DNA of 64,000 bases from contig NBAY01000019.1 of the NCBI GenBank assembly GCA_002794775.1, positions 496,001 to 560,000 on the forward strand, given 5' to 3'. Each line of letters starts with the position of its first letter. The first letter of the stretch is position 1. The DNA comes from Porodaedalea pini (lineage: Eukaryota > Basidiomycota > Agaricomycetes > Hymenochaetales > Hymenochaetaceae). A model generated the notes under the pieces. That model was not told the origin of the DNA. It worked only from the letters and a program-made list of their open reading frames with translations, and did no database searches. A program made the translations under genes and the position numbers. Shown one piece after another: positions 44,533 through 55,977 of this stretch.

Positions 44533-46379
44533 GTATACCTTTGTCGAGAATAGTGTAAGTAAATAGATGCTTGCAGAACAAAAAATGCTATAAAGCTAAA
44601 GTCCCAATATAATAATTCTGACATTGTATGCAGTTGTTAGTTGCTCTGCCCCAAGCTTCGGTGGTACGAGCCAGGAAACTGATAATAGTGACAGCCTTTT
44701 GAGAGCCTTCATACTGCACGTAAACGGAATAATGAAATTGCCTCAGATGCGAATCTACTTACCCAGAATTGTTTGACCTGGCGGAGGCCAGCTTGGTTAC
44801 ATCTGAATCAGGAGGAGCAGAATGGTATTTACCTCCTTAGCTATCGTAGTCACTTTGAAACTCCTGAGTTCTTCTTTTATTCTCTTGAGCATGCACTATC
44901 CATACTTACTGCGTCATAGACCCAAAAAATGACTGGTGCTTAAAAAATAATACTGGAAGGTAATCATCTCTGAGACCCAAGGAGTCACCTCGCTAAGGAC
45001 AATAATCATGATGTCGGATCAGATGCAGAGCGCCATGGGCAACTTTTTTGGTTATGCGTGAGTCTACTGACGACAAAGAAAACGGTGGCTACGGCTTTGA
45101 AATGGCCTGCGCATGGCGAGAGACACTTGCCACGACCACGACTCAGACTTGACTGATAAAACTCGATCAAATAAGTACGCAATAGATTCAGGAATGGTGG
45201 TCCTACCGACGTCCATGACGCTGTAACATCGTATGGGGATAGAATCTGTGGTAACATTGGGCTGTGTTTGGTGACCAACAGTTCTGGAGCGTCAATACCT
45301 TGCGTTGCTTGAGGACAGAACACATGATCTAAATAGCACTTTGACAACGATAGACTCAGCGATTGAAGAGCAGAAATATAAGGAGTATAGACTGACTGTC
45401 ATTTTCTAACCCTTCCGCGAATTCCGAAGGACTCAAACCAGCGCCTTGGTACACTGGCATGCATGATAGATGATGAAACAGTGTATGTAGTGATCTGGTA
45501 AGACAGGAAAGACGGCGAGATGGGAGAGACAATGAATGTGTCATCCGATCACACAGGTGCCATGCAGTATCTGCAGCAGTGTTAGCAATCCTCAAATATC
45601 CAGATCCGTTGGCACAGTTCGTGATCAAGCTTGCGACCTGCAGGCAGGCAGACAGGTAGTGATCTGGAAGATGTGTGTAGAGGGAAGTGAAACTTGTCTA
45701 TCGGTAGCGACCCCTAAAAACGTTGCATGAGAACCAAGGTCAGTGCCCGAGAAGCTGCTCCCAGTCCAGTCCTTTTACCATAAAGGCATAAGACCTCTGA
45801 TAGATAAATACATGGAAGACTACTTTCTGGCATGGCGAACAACGTACGATGGAGTCATCTGTTCTCTAGTACGTATCTCCGTTTTACAAAGCGGGTACTG
45901 TGATTCATATCTGCGGTAAGCGCTGAAGGGCAGATAGATAAATTTAGTATCGCCGTGCATACATTGCATGTCGTTCCCTTTGCGGTGTCTACATTTGTCC
46001 TCCTCCCTGATAGCCCGCCACCCCGGCACGGTGGCACCGTGTGCTACTTCGAGAAAAAAAACACTGTACGCTTGAGAAACTTACAAATACACAAATTCGG
46101 TATAGCTGAGAAGCTGAAGAAGGTTCCAATGTTGTGGAAACTGGACAGATGATGTTAAGAGGCGATCAATGAACAAAGCTTTTTTGGACTGAGTCACGGA
46201 GCCGTGTACAACCGCATGTATCAGAAACTTGTCGCATTCAGCATTGAACATGTTCAGATTTAAGCCTCAGGAAAGTAAGAAAAGCCGAGCAAGTGCTGTG
46301 CGATAGGTGAGAGCAATCGAGACAAGCCAGAGACTCGTTCATAGTTTTCTCACGCTTGCCGGTGCTTACTTTTTATGAG
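44533..46379. other. Gene-poor stretch
   Basis: No recognised exons. Open frames on the minus strand near 45006-45347 and 45356-45628 show no motif or consistent splice pattern. Confidence 0.35.
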
Positions 46380-47043
46380 TGGCATTCCCTTTTTGCTGCG
46401 ACAGATCCTCTTCCCTTCGTTCTCCCATGCTACTTGGTGCGTCCAATAGTGAAGCAATTCGATTGTTCTAGTAGGAAGCTTTCTATCAATCAACATGTAT
46501 GTGCTGTAACGATCGAATGTCAAGTGAGTAACGCTTCTTCGCAATACATATTGCGCACCCTCATATCATTCCCAGCTTCGAAGATCGACCATAACGGACT
46601 GCCTCACTATGGTACGGCCCGACTCGTGTGACTGTGGTCTTCTCGGTCGCATTAATGTATATCCATTTGGGCTTCATTTAAATCTGGAGAAGGTTCTTCT
46701 CCGCCGGTTAAGTGCAGCGAATCGTTTGCTCCTTCTGCCGTTGCGACTGTACATGTATGCGCTGGAAAGTGCCATAAGGCAAGACTTCTTTTTCATCTCG
46801 TGAGACCTTTACATCAGAAATGCTGATGCAAGGACGATTCTTAGACACTTCTACCATGGCCGTTTTGCCGTTCAACTCTGATCGCACCGTACCTGAGGCT
46901 TTACATCAGACATGCTGACGGATTGACTGTTTGGGTGAGGTCTTTATTGCTGTTATTCTATATTTTTGTGCTGCTGGGAACAGATCCTTACTCGGCTATA
47001 AAAGGACTAAGACAGGTCGTCCCTCATCTCTCAAGGGATCACA
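46380..47043 (+). promoter_or_regulatory. Promoter of P450-A with paired dyad motifs
   Basis: TATAAAA at 46997-47003, 41 bases before the start codon. Two dyads, TTTACATCAGAAATGCTGA (46808 onward) and TTTACATCAGACATGCTGAC (46900 onward), lie 92 bases apart. The same pair occurs upstream of the paralogous P450-B at 51737 and 51832, 95 bases apart. The wider segment is duplicated with it, including CTCATATCATTYCCAGCTTC. The dyad centre (CATCAG...CTGATG) could bind a dimeric regulator. Confidence 0.5.
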
Positions 47044-49455
47044 ATGACTGTCTCTTTCTTTGAAGTGTTCGCATCGACCCTTGGTGCACTCGCGATATGG
47101 TTGTACTTGCGATTTTTCCTTGCAAAGTCCTCACTCTCGAATATCCCTGGCCCTCGCAGCGTGTCTTGGTTTACCGGTACGCGCTTTATCGAAAGTTCAA
47201 ATAGTGTGCATATCTGTTATCTAAAATCGAGCTCCTCAGGGAACTTCAAGCAAATCTTCAATTCGTATGGTTGGAGCTTCCATCGAGAGCTCAGAGAGAG
47301 TTATGGTGGGATCTGCAAGCTTCATGGCTTGTTTGGGGTGCGCTCGTTCTCCTTCAAACTTCTCGTTTTGTTAATTCGCTGATATTCTCTAGAGCGAGCA
47401 ACTTTATGTGTTCGATCCTCTCGCACTCCATTGCATTTTTGTGAAGGATCAGAATATATATGACGAGACGGAAGCGTTTCTAGTGTGCGTTTCAATTTGG
47501 AGTTACGTTTCCACGTTGTACCGACTGGTCCGTACGACTGTAGATCTAACAAGCTCCTCTTTGGAAAAAGCCTTTTGTCATCTTTTGGTAAAAGTTTTTG
47601 ACATTTTGCATGCTGATTAGTCGGTGACTTACTTTACTCTAGGCGAGGATCACAAGAGACAACGGAAGATGCTCAACCCAGTGTTCTCTATCAAGCACAT
47701 GCGCGAGATGCTTCCTATGCTCTATCCAATCGCTCACGAGGCAAGTCGTTTTATAATAGCTTGTGTATTGTTTCAGAAGTAATTTTGCTCCTCGTAGCTT
47801 CGGGACAGAATCGCGACTGACGTGCGAAGCGGAATGGAGTACGTAGATGTTATGGCTTGGGCGTCCCGAGCGGCGCTGGAGTACATTGGCCAGGGAGGTC
47901 TTGGCCACTCTTTCTCTTCGCTTGACAAGAACAAGAAGTCCGACCCGTACAGTGACGCTTTGAAAATGGCATTGTGAGTCGACCTCTTCTATTGGTCTCC
48001 CGTAATCTCTATGTGGACGCCACCGCCATTCTCCCAATTCATTCTTTCGCTCTATGACTTCATCAACCTGTTCTCAATTTCAACCAGCTTTGATCTCGTA
48101 GCTAATATGCCCGAAGTCCCTTGCTATTTAGGTTATCTCTTTTTCGTGAGCTCACTCCCTGGATGGTCAAGTTTGGTTCATCGGAGTTTCGAAGACGCAT
48201 TGTGGAATGGCTCCCTGCTGGGCTGGCTAAAGAGTTTATCAATGTGGTGGACGTGCTGGAGACCTCCTCCCGAAATATCCTTCGGGGAAAGCGAGAGGCA
48301 CTGAAGAGGGGCGACGAGGCTGTTCTCGCTCAAGTCGGAAAGGGTAAAGATATCATGAGTATTCTCCGTGAGTGATTCAGTCTTCACTCATAGGCTGCCT
48401 ATTAAGTCTTCTCTTTTCAGTCAAGGCGAACTCGGAAGCCGAACTTGATGAAGCAGAGCTTCTCGGGCATATGAAGTAAGTGCAGCGCATTCAAAGACGA
48501 GTGTGACTTTCAAACATTCCTCAATAAATTAGCACGTTCATACTTGCTGGTCACGATACTACGACGAGTGCGGTCAGTCGCATTATCCATTGCTTGGCTC
48601 AAGATCAGGCTGCGCAGTCGAAACTTCGAGCAGAGATTACTTCTGCTTGCGAGAAGGCTGGAGACCTCGACTATGACTCACTGCAGGCACTGCCGTATCT
48701 GGATGCCGTCTGCCGCGAAACCATGCGTAAATATTGCCCTGCACCAATGACAGAGCGCGTGTGCGTCTTCCGTTCTTCTTTATATTTAACTACAAAAACA
48801 ATATTGCTGACGTAGTATGTTGACGGCAGAGCAACAAAAGAAGTTGTCCTCCCTCTCATGTGGCCCATTAAAGCGACTGACGGAAAGACGGAAATCAAGG
48901 AGATTTTAGTTCCAAAAGGGACGAGCATCATTGCCTCCATCGTGGGAGCAAACAATAGTAAAGTGATCTGGGGGGAAGACGTGGAGGAGTGGAAACCATC
49001 CCGCTGGTTGGAGCCGTTGCCGGAAAGTGTCACGAAAGCCCGTCTTCCAGGTGTATATTCACAGATGTACGTTCTTCGCGAGTGTCGACTGTCAAATGAC
49101 CTACTCTGACAAACTCTGCTTCCTTAGGATGACGTTTATCGGGGGTTCAAGAGCATGCATGTACGCACCAGGTACTGTATAAGTTGTACAGACCTAATTT
49201 CTTGGTTTGCTCGCAGCGGATTTAAATTCTCTGAAATGGAAATGAGTAAGTCATCTCGGCGTATAACCACTCACATGTCCCTGATCTTTATACCCTAATC
49301 AATCAGAGATGGTCCTTTCTGTGCTCATCAAGGACTTTGTCTTTGAGCCGGGGCCTAGCGTCCACTGGGACTTGGGCTTCGTAACTGCGCCTTTCACGGA
49401 ATCTTCGACCGATGGTGTTCCTCGGCTCCCTCTGAAGGTGTCTCTCGTGACGTAG
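47044..49455 (+). CDS. Cytochrome P450, tandem copy A, complete
   Basis: Starts MTVSFFEVFASTLGALAIWL (membrane anchor), then LSNIPGPRSVSWFTG. About 12 exons, each joined to the next by conserved introns shared with copy B. Landmarks: WSFHRELRESYGG, YVFDPLALHCIFVKDQ, EDHKRQRKMLNPVFS (helix C), GGLGHSFSSLD, TFILAGHDTTTSA (I helix AGHDTT), YLDAVCRETMRK (ExxR), WPIKATDGK, EEWKPSRWLEP (PxRx), and heme loop MTFIGGSRACI/GFKFSE with the Cys followed directly by an intron (donor at GCATGCAT/gtac). It ends KVSLVT and TAG. No internal stop. One intron has a GC donor (GAG/gcaagt, about 47740). It resembles the CYP families with GGSRxCIGFKF heme loops common in Agaricomycetes. Substrate unknown. Confidence 0.9.
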
Positions 49456-51330
49456 ATATGTGTAAAGAGTGCAATGATTGAAATGTCTTCGATACATGTA
49501 CTATGAATGTTCCATGACTACTCAGAAAATGCAGAGGCAGTATTTCTGTGTTATATCTTCGTGCGTGAAATAAGCATCCATAAGGAGGGCTTAGTTTATA
49601 TGCCCAAAGACGTTTTTCCGCAATGGCTTATTTGGGAAGGGATCGTGTCCCCGCCCGAATCATGCATGCGCTTGGAGCAGCCTGCCGCGCAAGCCTTGGA
49701 ATGATGTGACGGCGGCAGCTGCAGAATAGTAGGAAATATATCCAGATCTGCCCTGCACAACTATCAACAAACCTATAGGCGACGAAGAAGTCAGAAAAAA
49801 GGAATTACATATATATTACGTAACACATACCGCCCACTCAGAACATACCAAATACCTCGACAATCGTCTTAGGGAAGTGTGCCAAGCGAGCACTTAGAGC
49901 AAGGTCGTGAGTCATGCCATTGTCTCCATACAGTTAGGTGACGTGATTTCACAGCAATGAACTCTCCAGGGTAGAAAATATGTTTCGTAAGCGCCACGTT
50001 ACGACGCTAAGTCTGCTAAAATGATCGTACTCGGAATACGTCTGCTTGACCTCATATGAGCGTATTGGACGAAGCATAGATAACGAGGGGTATGACAAGA
50101 GGATGATAGTCCGCACAAATGGGTGCGGCACGAGGACTGGGGACCTTATACATGCGAGCATGTTTTGAAATGGCAGAATGGATTGGCTCGCCACACGTCT
50201 TAACGCATGGTAGATAGCCTTTGAGGGACCTCGCAGTGTGATATGAGTAGGTGACCCGAGGAGCACTTGCACGTTCATGGAAAAAGTCAAGGTTAGCAAG
50301 GAGAAAAAGGTAAGTAATTTGACCCGGACCTTCTGAAATAACTGGGTTCGGAACGCTGTTGAACTAGATTCAATGATTATGGTTCCCCGCGATAACATAG
50401 AATTAACATAAAAAAACTTAGCTGACGTTACAGTCCTAATTTCTGATGCAGCCCAACATTTGAAACCTGAGAAGGACCAAAAGCGACACAACCTAATTGG
50501 AGATATATTAGCAGGCGGGTATGTATATTAACAAGGAAATCCAACCTATATCGCTGACTCTGATGCACTGGGCCTAACCGTTCACAACGGAGAGAGAGGT
50601 TTGGTGGTAACCAGAGTCAAATACGCTACAATCCCAACTAAAAGGCACGACAAAGATACACAACGCTGCGAAGCTCCTTACCAGAAATGAAAAGCATCAT
50701 TCATAGCCTTCGACGTGCTCTCGACGCTAAGGATCCATCCAGCTCTTCCAGCCACCCAGACCTTCTTGTCGAAGATTGACTAGAAAACATGCAACATACT
50801 TGGGTTTAGGGACGTGGATCTGCTAATGACGGGAAACAGGACGTACAGAGAAGGTCTACCAAGAACGACCGGGTCTTCGTTATGCTAACGCGAGGCTTCA
50901 CGTCTAGATCCCTTGAGTTCGTGGATCGATGACGGCAGATTCATAGTCTCAAGCTTATATGAAGCTTCTATCCAGCAAAGTTCGGTTGAGCGCAAAGGAG
51001 CTGAGCCTAGGGAAATGGCACCGCGACTGTTCTGATTAGGAATTCTAGTTAGTGCATACTGTATATCCAAATTTCCACATCCCTGCTCACCGATAGCAAG
51101 CAGTCCCTCTTCATACATACTGCTATGAGCTGATGGGAAGTAGAAGATAGGGAATTCGACAAAACCACTGTGCTGGTAGTTCAACGAGAGGCGCGTTGAC
51201 GATCCTGGCCGCCGTTTCGAAAGTCATTATGTAAGTTCGTGTAACTCGTTCCGAGATCCGGTATTCGCACGCGTGCTCACTGCTGTAAGTCCTAACGTAA
51301 TTTGCTCGTTACTTTTGCTTTACTTCGTTC
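49456..51330. other. Intergenic region between P450-A and the P450-B promoter
   Basis: No recognised exons. A 180-codon minus-strand open frame at 49949-50491 has no ATG-supported family signature and is probably chance. Nothing repeated. Confidence 0.35.
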
Positions 51331-51977
51331 TTCCATGGCGCTGAACACACGCGGCGAAGCATTCGCATTTGCAAACTCTGTTAGTAAAGAACTTTGGACT
51401 ATCTCAGCAAACCCAGATGGAAAATACTAGCATTGTCCTTCAGCATAGGATATCTGGATTGTCAGTGCTTTTCCGCAGCATACTTGAGCACTCTCATATC
51501 ATTTCCAGCTTCGAAAAAAACACTGTGCTATCTGACTCGCGTTGCTGCAACTCTTTCGATGTCATTTTCGTATCGTCTATTACAAACTATTTGAGATTCT
51601 AAGGAGGTTCTTTCTCCCGCTCACTCACGGCCATCCTTTTCCAGACTATTGAGCCCTACTTGTGCCGTTCCTTGACGGGAACTGACACTTACATGCTACG
51701 CTACAAGGCAAGACTTCTCCTTCACGTCGTGAGACTTTTACATCAGAAATGCTGATGCAAAGATGTTTTGCAGGCACTTCTAGCATGGCCGCTGCGCAGT
51801 GAAGCTCAACAAATAGCACTGTACCTGCAAATTTACATCAGGCATGCTGACGGAACACTGTAAGTACGAAGTCTTCGTTGCAGCTGTATGCTATTTTTTC
51901 GCTGAAAGCAAGTTATCGACCGCTTATTTAAAGACAGAGACAGGCCGCCTTATTCATCTCTCAAGCAGATCTCCAAT
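51331..51977 (+). promoter_or_regulatory. Original promoter of P450-B, now cut off from it
   Basis: Paralogous to 46380-47043: shared CTCATATCATTTCCAGCTTCG, dyads TTTACATCAGAAATGCTGA (51737) and TTTACATCAGGCATGCTGAC (51832), TATTTAAAG at 51925-51933 and the leader CATCTCTCAAG. It ends at CCAAT, where the copia element entered. The start codon it served is now 4 kb downstream. Confidence 0.55.
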
Positions 51978-52153
51978 TGTTGAGAGTGAAGATCGACATC
52001 GCTTAGTTTGGTAATAGATCGCTGTAGCATATAATCCGAACCTTCGTGTCTCTGCCACCTCAGTCTTTTACCACGGAAGACTGAGGTGAGTTTATTCTTA
52101 TTTTCGTTTCTTTAATAGTACCTTAACATCATCATGTAGTTTATTGTTTTACA
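51978..52153 (+). repeat. Copia 5' LTR
   Basis: 176 bp with ends TGTTGAGAG/TTTTACA. It contains a 9-bp hairpin CTCAGTCTT/AAGACTGAG (around 52070) and a TATA-like CATATAATCC near 52025. Confidence 0.9.
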
Positions 52154-52165
52154 GGTTATGAGCCT
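52154..52165 (+). promoter_or_regulatory. Copia primer-binding site, half-tRNA-iMet type
   Basis: GGTTATGAGCC directly follows the LTR. It is the reverse complement of GGCTCATAACC, the anticodon stem-loop of initiator Met-tRNA. Copia-group elements use an internal half of this tRNA as primer. Confidence 0.6.
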
Positions 52166-52215
52166 TGTCCGCTCACTTTGACCACTGCGTTACATTTTTG
52201 TTGAATACCGATTAT

Positions 52216-53976
52216 ATGGTACGAACTCGAGGAGAGTTGCATAGAAATCACGAAGTACTCCCGGATTTCGATTTGGATCCGTGGTTGTCGAACTCGAGAG
52301 AGAACGTTCACGACCGAACACCGACCGACTCGAGTGGCACAACATCGCCATCTTCCGTTCCCAGCGAAATAGATTCATTATTCAATGGGACTTTAACCCC
52401 TTTACTTTCGCGCACTGTCGAAATGTCTTCTTATTCTGGTGCTGAACCATACATGCTTGGAGGCGACTACTTTTCGCCTCCAATGACAGGTGCTGCTCCC
52501 ACTCCGTCTCATTCTCGGATCCCTTCCCCAACGCTCTCCCGCAACCCGTTTAGAACACCTAGTCGACCTTCAACGCCGAACATACAGTTTCTGCTTCCTA
52601 ACCCCTCGCAAACAGTCGTGTCATATACGAGTTATCAAGCCAAGTCAGAAGAGTACAAAATCGAGAAATTTACGAAAGAGCAAGTACTTAAACCGTCTGG
52701 TTCAAATTTCTTTGCATGGCGAAGCGTCCAAGAAATCATCCTAAAGAGCCACGACTGGTATGCTCACGCGATGGGACTAGAGGCATGCCCGGAACCGTCC
52801 CAAGGAATCGACGAGTATCGTCGGTGGCACAAGATCGATCAGTTAACGACATCGCAATTGATGATGAACATGGACTTTACTTTATTTCATCAACTCAATA
52901 TGAAATGCAAGTCGTCGGCTGAACTGTGGAAGACGTTAAACGAGCGTTTCGGTAGACGATCCGTACAGGCATCTGCTGACGCCAGCGAACGGCTAAGGTC
53001 AAAGAAGATCCAAGTTGGAGAATCAATGAGAACTCACATAGACGAGCTTAGAAAGCTCTGGAGCGAATACATTGAATACGGTGGTGTTCTGAGTGACTCA
53101 GAGTGGCACGCGATCATTGTCAGATCCTTGGCCCAACACCCCGAGTGGAAACGGTCCATTCCACTCGCGAATATTATTGTTGACCCGGAGCAGTTTATCT
53201 CCACCTTGGAACTCCAAGAAACGCAGGGATTCGGCGATAGTACAACATCTGAAAGTGCGCTACAAACGCAAAATCAGCCAAAGCGGGTCAATACGAATTC
53301 TGGAAGGCTGAAACTCACTTGCACGAACTGCGGTCGAACTGGACATACTGCTCCATACTGCTTCGCACCTGGTGGAGGGGCCACGCATCGTTGGCCTTCG
53401 ACCTACAAAATTCCCCCGCACATGGTAGAAAAGGAACGAGCGAACCTTACTGCGCAGCTCAACGAGCTAGACAAAAATGAGAACTCAACGACTCCGGATG
53501 TCGAGACGGCTCTAATGGCCTCCATCTCTCCGGAATTCGCTCTGATGACAGCGGAATCGAGACTCGACTCGACGTCTTGGCTACTTGACTCTGGCTCATC
53601 TTCTCACTTGACAAGCGCTCGCTCCAACTTCGTGAAATATTCTCCTATGCAACCGATCAATATTCGAACGGCTAGGAAGGGACTCACTGTTCAGGCCGTA
53701 GGTCAAGGAACCGTCTTGGTGCGATTCTGGGTCGGACAAAAGTCAGTCCTAGTGAATATTGAAGGTGTCCTCCATGTTCCTCTCCTTGCCCACAATCTCC
53801 TGTCGCTCGCTAAGCTTGATCAACGTGGGATCGAGTTTAGGTCTACGAAGGGGAAATGTTACCTTTCAAAAGACGATGTTATTTTCGCTGAAGGGTCGAC
53901 CGTCCAAAACCAGTGGGCCATGCGGGTGACCGTCAGTACTGTTCGTCAAGAAGCCACAAACCTCGTGTCTACCTGA
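52216..53976 (+). CDS. gag: Copia gag-protease
   Basis: Starts at ATG 52216 (MVRTRGELHRNHEVLPDFDL). A Ser/Thr/Pro-rich N-terminal part is followed by gag-like helices (GSNFFAWRSVQEIILKSHDW, MKCKSSAELWKTLNERFG, WSEYIEYGGVLSD) and a CCHC knuckle CTNCGRTGHTAPYC (about residue 375). The protease is WLLDSGSSSHLTSAR (about 455), then HVPLLAHNLLSLAKL. The frame stops at TGA 53974. Beyond it, still in frame, lies the pre-integrase motif LHVWHQRLAHLNSNRV, so the stop is secondary (a CGA to TGA change would explain it). Confidence 0.82.
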   Translation: MVRTRGELHRNHEVLPDFDLDPWLSNSRENVHDRTPTDSSGTTSPSSVPSEIDSLFNGTLTPLLSRTVEMSSYSGAEPYMLGGDYFSPPMTGAAPTPSHSRIPSPTLSRNPFRTPSRPSTPNIQFLLPNPSQTVVSYTSYQAKSEEYKIEKFTKEQVLKPSGSNFFAWRSVQEIILKSHDWYAHAMGLEACPEPSQGIDEYRRWHKIDQLTTSQLMMNMDFTLFHQLNMKCKSSAELWKTLNERFGRRSVQASADASERLRSKKIQVGESMRTHIDELRKLWSEYIEYGGVLSDSEWHAIIVRSLAQHPEWKRSIPLANIIVDPEQFISTLELQETQGFGDSTTSESALQTQNQPKRVNTNSGRLKLTCTNCGRTGHTAPYCFAPGGGATHRWPSTYKIPPHMVEKERANLTAQLNELDKNENSTTPDVETALMASISPEFALMTAESRLDSTSWLLDSGSSSHLTSARSNFVKYSPMQPINIRTARKGLTVQAVGQGTVLVRFWVGQKSVLVNIEGVLHVPLLAHNLLSLAKLDQRGIEFRSTKGKCYLSKDDVIFAEGSTVQNQWAMRVTVSTVRQEATNLVST

Positions 53977-54069
53977 GCAGACGTCCGACAACCGTTGCAT
54001 GTCTGGCATCAACGCCTTGCACACTTGAATTCCAATCGCGTCAAAGAACTACACCGAGACTCGACAGTA

Positions 54070-55688
54070 AGCGAGATTCATCTCAACAAGTCCTCTTAGC
54101 CGGTGCTCCGATCTACATTCCTCGATCTGCCGCCGACGCTTTTCGCTCCGTACAAGCTGATCAATGGGAGAAAGCTATGCTCTACGAAGTAACAAAGCTC
54201 ACCGAAATGGAATGCTGGGATGTCGTCGAGCGTCCGCAACAGGGTCACGTCATCAAGGGCATGTGGGTGTTTGCCATCAAGGAAGAGGCAGATGGAGCTC
54301 TCGATTATTGTGCTCGCTGGGTTGCACGTGGCGATTCTCAGGTCCCTGGTCTTGAATTTGGTGAGACCTTCGCGGCATGTGGTGATTTCGTCACCGCGAA
54401 AATAATCCTTGCGCTAAGCACGCACCCCTCTTCCTCTCTCCTTACTGCCAACATTACCTCTGCGTATCTCCACAGCCCTCTAGAAGAGAACAACCTAGTC
54501 GTAGATTATCCTACCGGCTTCACTGTCGACTCTTTCAATGACCCAGTCTGTAACCTCAAGAAGGCCTTATACGGACTCCGTCAAGGTGCTAGGGCGTGGT
54601 CAGAACACTTCACTCAGAAGTTAGTTACAATGGGATTCAAACGCTGCGTGTCTGCTCCCTCTGTTTACGTTCGTTCTGACGCCGAGGGGGAAACTATACT
54701 GGGTACTCATGTAGACGACTGTACTGGTGCATGCAACTCGAAATCGGAAGACCAGAATGCAGAGGCTCTCCGCTTCAAGCGTGAACTAGCTGGCCACTTC
54801 AAATTCAAAGAAAAAGACGCAACTAAACGTGTCAATATGCTTGGTCTCACGGTCTTCTATAACAACGAAGAAGGCTACATCAAGTTATCTGTCACCCAGA
54901 AGATAGATCGCACACTCGAACAGTACGGTATGTCTGACGCCAATACCTGCCGAACGCTGATGCACAAAAACGCGCTATCACTTTTTGATGACGACAAGTC
55001 AGATTCACCATCTACACCCCCCTGGCCTTACGCACAATTGATTGGCGAACTCCTCTGGCTTGGTACAGTCCTACGCATCGATATTGCTTTCGCTGTCAAT
55101 CTCCTGGCTAGATTCACACAAAATCCGAAGCTTATTCATTGGGAGGCTGCTAAACGCGTCCTACGCTACCTTAAAGGAACTCGTGAGTTAGGAATCGTCT
55201 ACCGTTCAGGGGGAGACGACCACCCTGTCGGATACTCGGACTCAGATTTTGCTGGGGACAGATCTGATCGGAAATCCGTTATGGGATATGTTTTCATGCT
55301 TCACGGTGGTCCAATAGACTGGCGCTCCAGAAAACAGACGGTTGTGGCCAAATCCACTGCTGAAGCGGAGTATATCACTGTCTCTACTTGCGTGACGGAA
55401 GCGGTATGGCTCCGACATTTCTACGAAGAAATTGGCCGTCCGTTCGAAGCTAAGCCTGTCCTCATTCGTGTCGACAACATGCCTGCGATAGAACTTACGA
55501 AGGACCCCGTCTATCTTTCTAAGACCAAACACATCGACATTCATGCGCATCACATTCGCGATGAGGTCGCAAACCATCGAGTTCAACTCCTTCATATTCC
55601 GGGCGTCGAAAACCCTGCAGACATTCTCACAAAACCTCTAGAACCAGAGCTTCATGAACGCTGTGTTCGTCTTCTTGGAATGCTTTAA
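54070..55688 (+). pseudogene. pol: Copia RT-RNase H, integrase core deleted
   Basis: After the pre-integrase motif the sequence jumps, in another frame, to RT: FRSVQADQWEKAMLYEVTKL, then the motif A region LLTANITSAYLHSPLEENN (normally an Asp before ITSAYL; here Asn), LKKALYGLRQGARAW, THVDDCTG (catalytic VDD kept), GELLWLGTVLRIDIAFAVN, and RNase H (DSDFAGDRSDRKSVMGYV, KSTAEAEYITVS, KTKHIDIHAHHIRD, HIPGVENPADILTKPL). TAA at 55688. The roughly 1 kb normally coding the DDE integrase is absent, with the breakpoint near 54070-54100. The element therefore cannot insert by itself. Confidence 0.85.
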
Positions 55689-55744
55689 CTTTCCGTCTCA
55701 TTATTCTTTTCTCTATTTTTACCAAACGACTCGATGAGGGGGAA

Positions 55745-55974
55745 TGTTGAGAGTGAAGATCGACATCGCTTAGTTTGGTAATAGATCGCCGTAGCATATA
55801 ATCCGAACCTTCGTGTCTCTGCCACCTCAGTCTTTTACCACGGAAGACTGAGGTGAGTTTATTCTTATTTTCGTTTCTTTAATAGTACCTTAACATCATC
55901 ATGTAGTTTATTGTTTTACAGGTACTTTATAATAAGAGTCTTTTACCACGGAAGACTGAGTTTATTGTTTTACA
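55745..55974 (+). repeat. Copia 3' LTR plus partial LTR copy
   Basis: Full LTR 55745-55920 (one change from the 5' LTR), then 54 bases containing the hairpin CAGTCTT-like segment joined to the LTR tail TTTATTGTTTTACA, with the middle (gtgag...tgta) missing. The join falls between short GTTTATT repeats, consistent with slippage during reverse transcription. The P450-B ATG is four bases after the end. Confidence 0.8.
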
Positions 55975-55977
55975 CCA

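Larger units (their letters stand above)
51978..55974 (+). mobile_element. Ty1/copia element lacking integrase core, inserted at P450-B start codon
   Basis: 176-bp LTRs at 51978-52153 and 55745-55920, differing at one base (CTG/CCG), followed by a 54-bp partial LTR copy (55921-55974). Duplication CCAAT at 51973-51977 and 55975-55979, the second overlapping the P450-B ATG (CCAATG). Internal: primer site, gag-protease frame, the start of a pre-integrase domain, then directly RT and RNase H. The integrase catalytic core is absent. The near-identical LTRs show a recent insertion. Confidence 0.9.

Noticed and set aside
49949..50491. 180-codon minus-strand open frame
   Set aside because: No family signature, composition like surrounding intergenic DNA.
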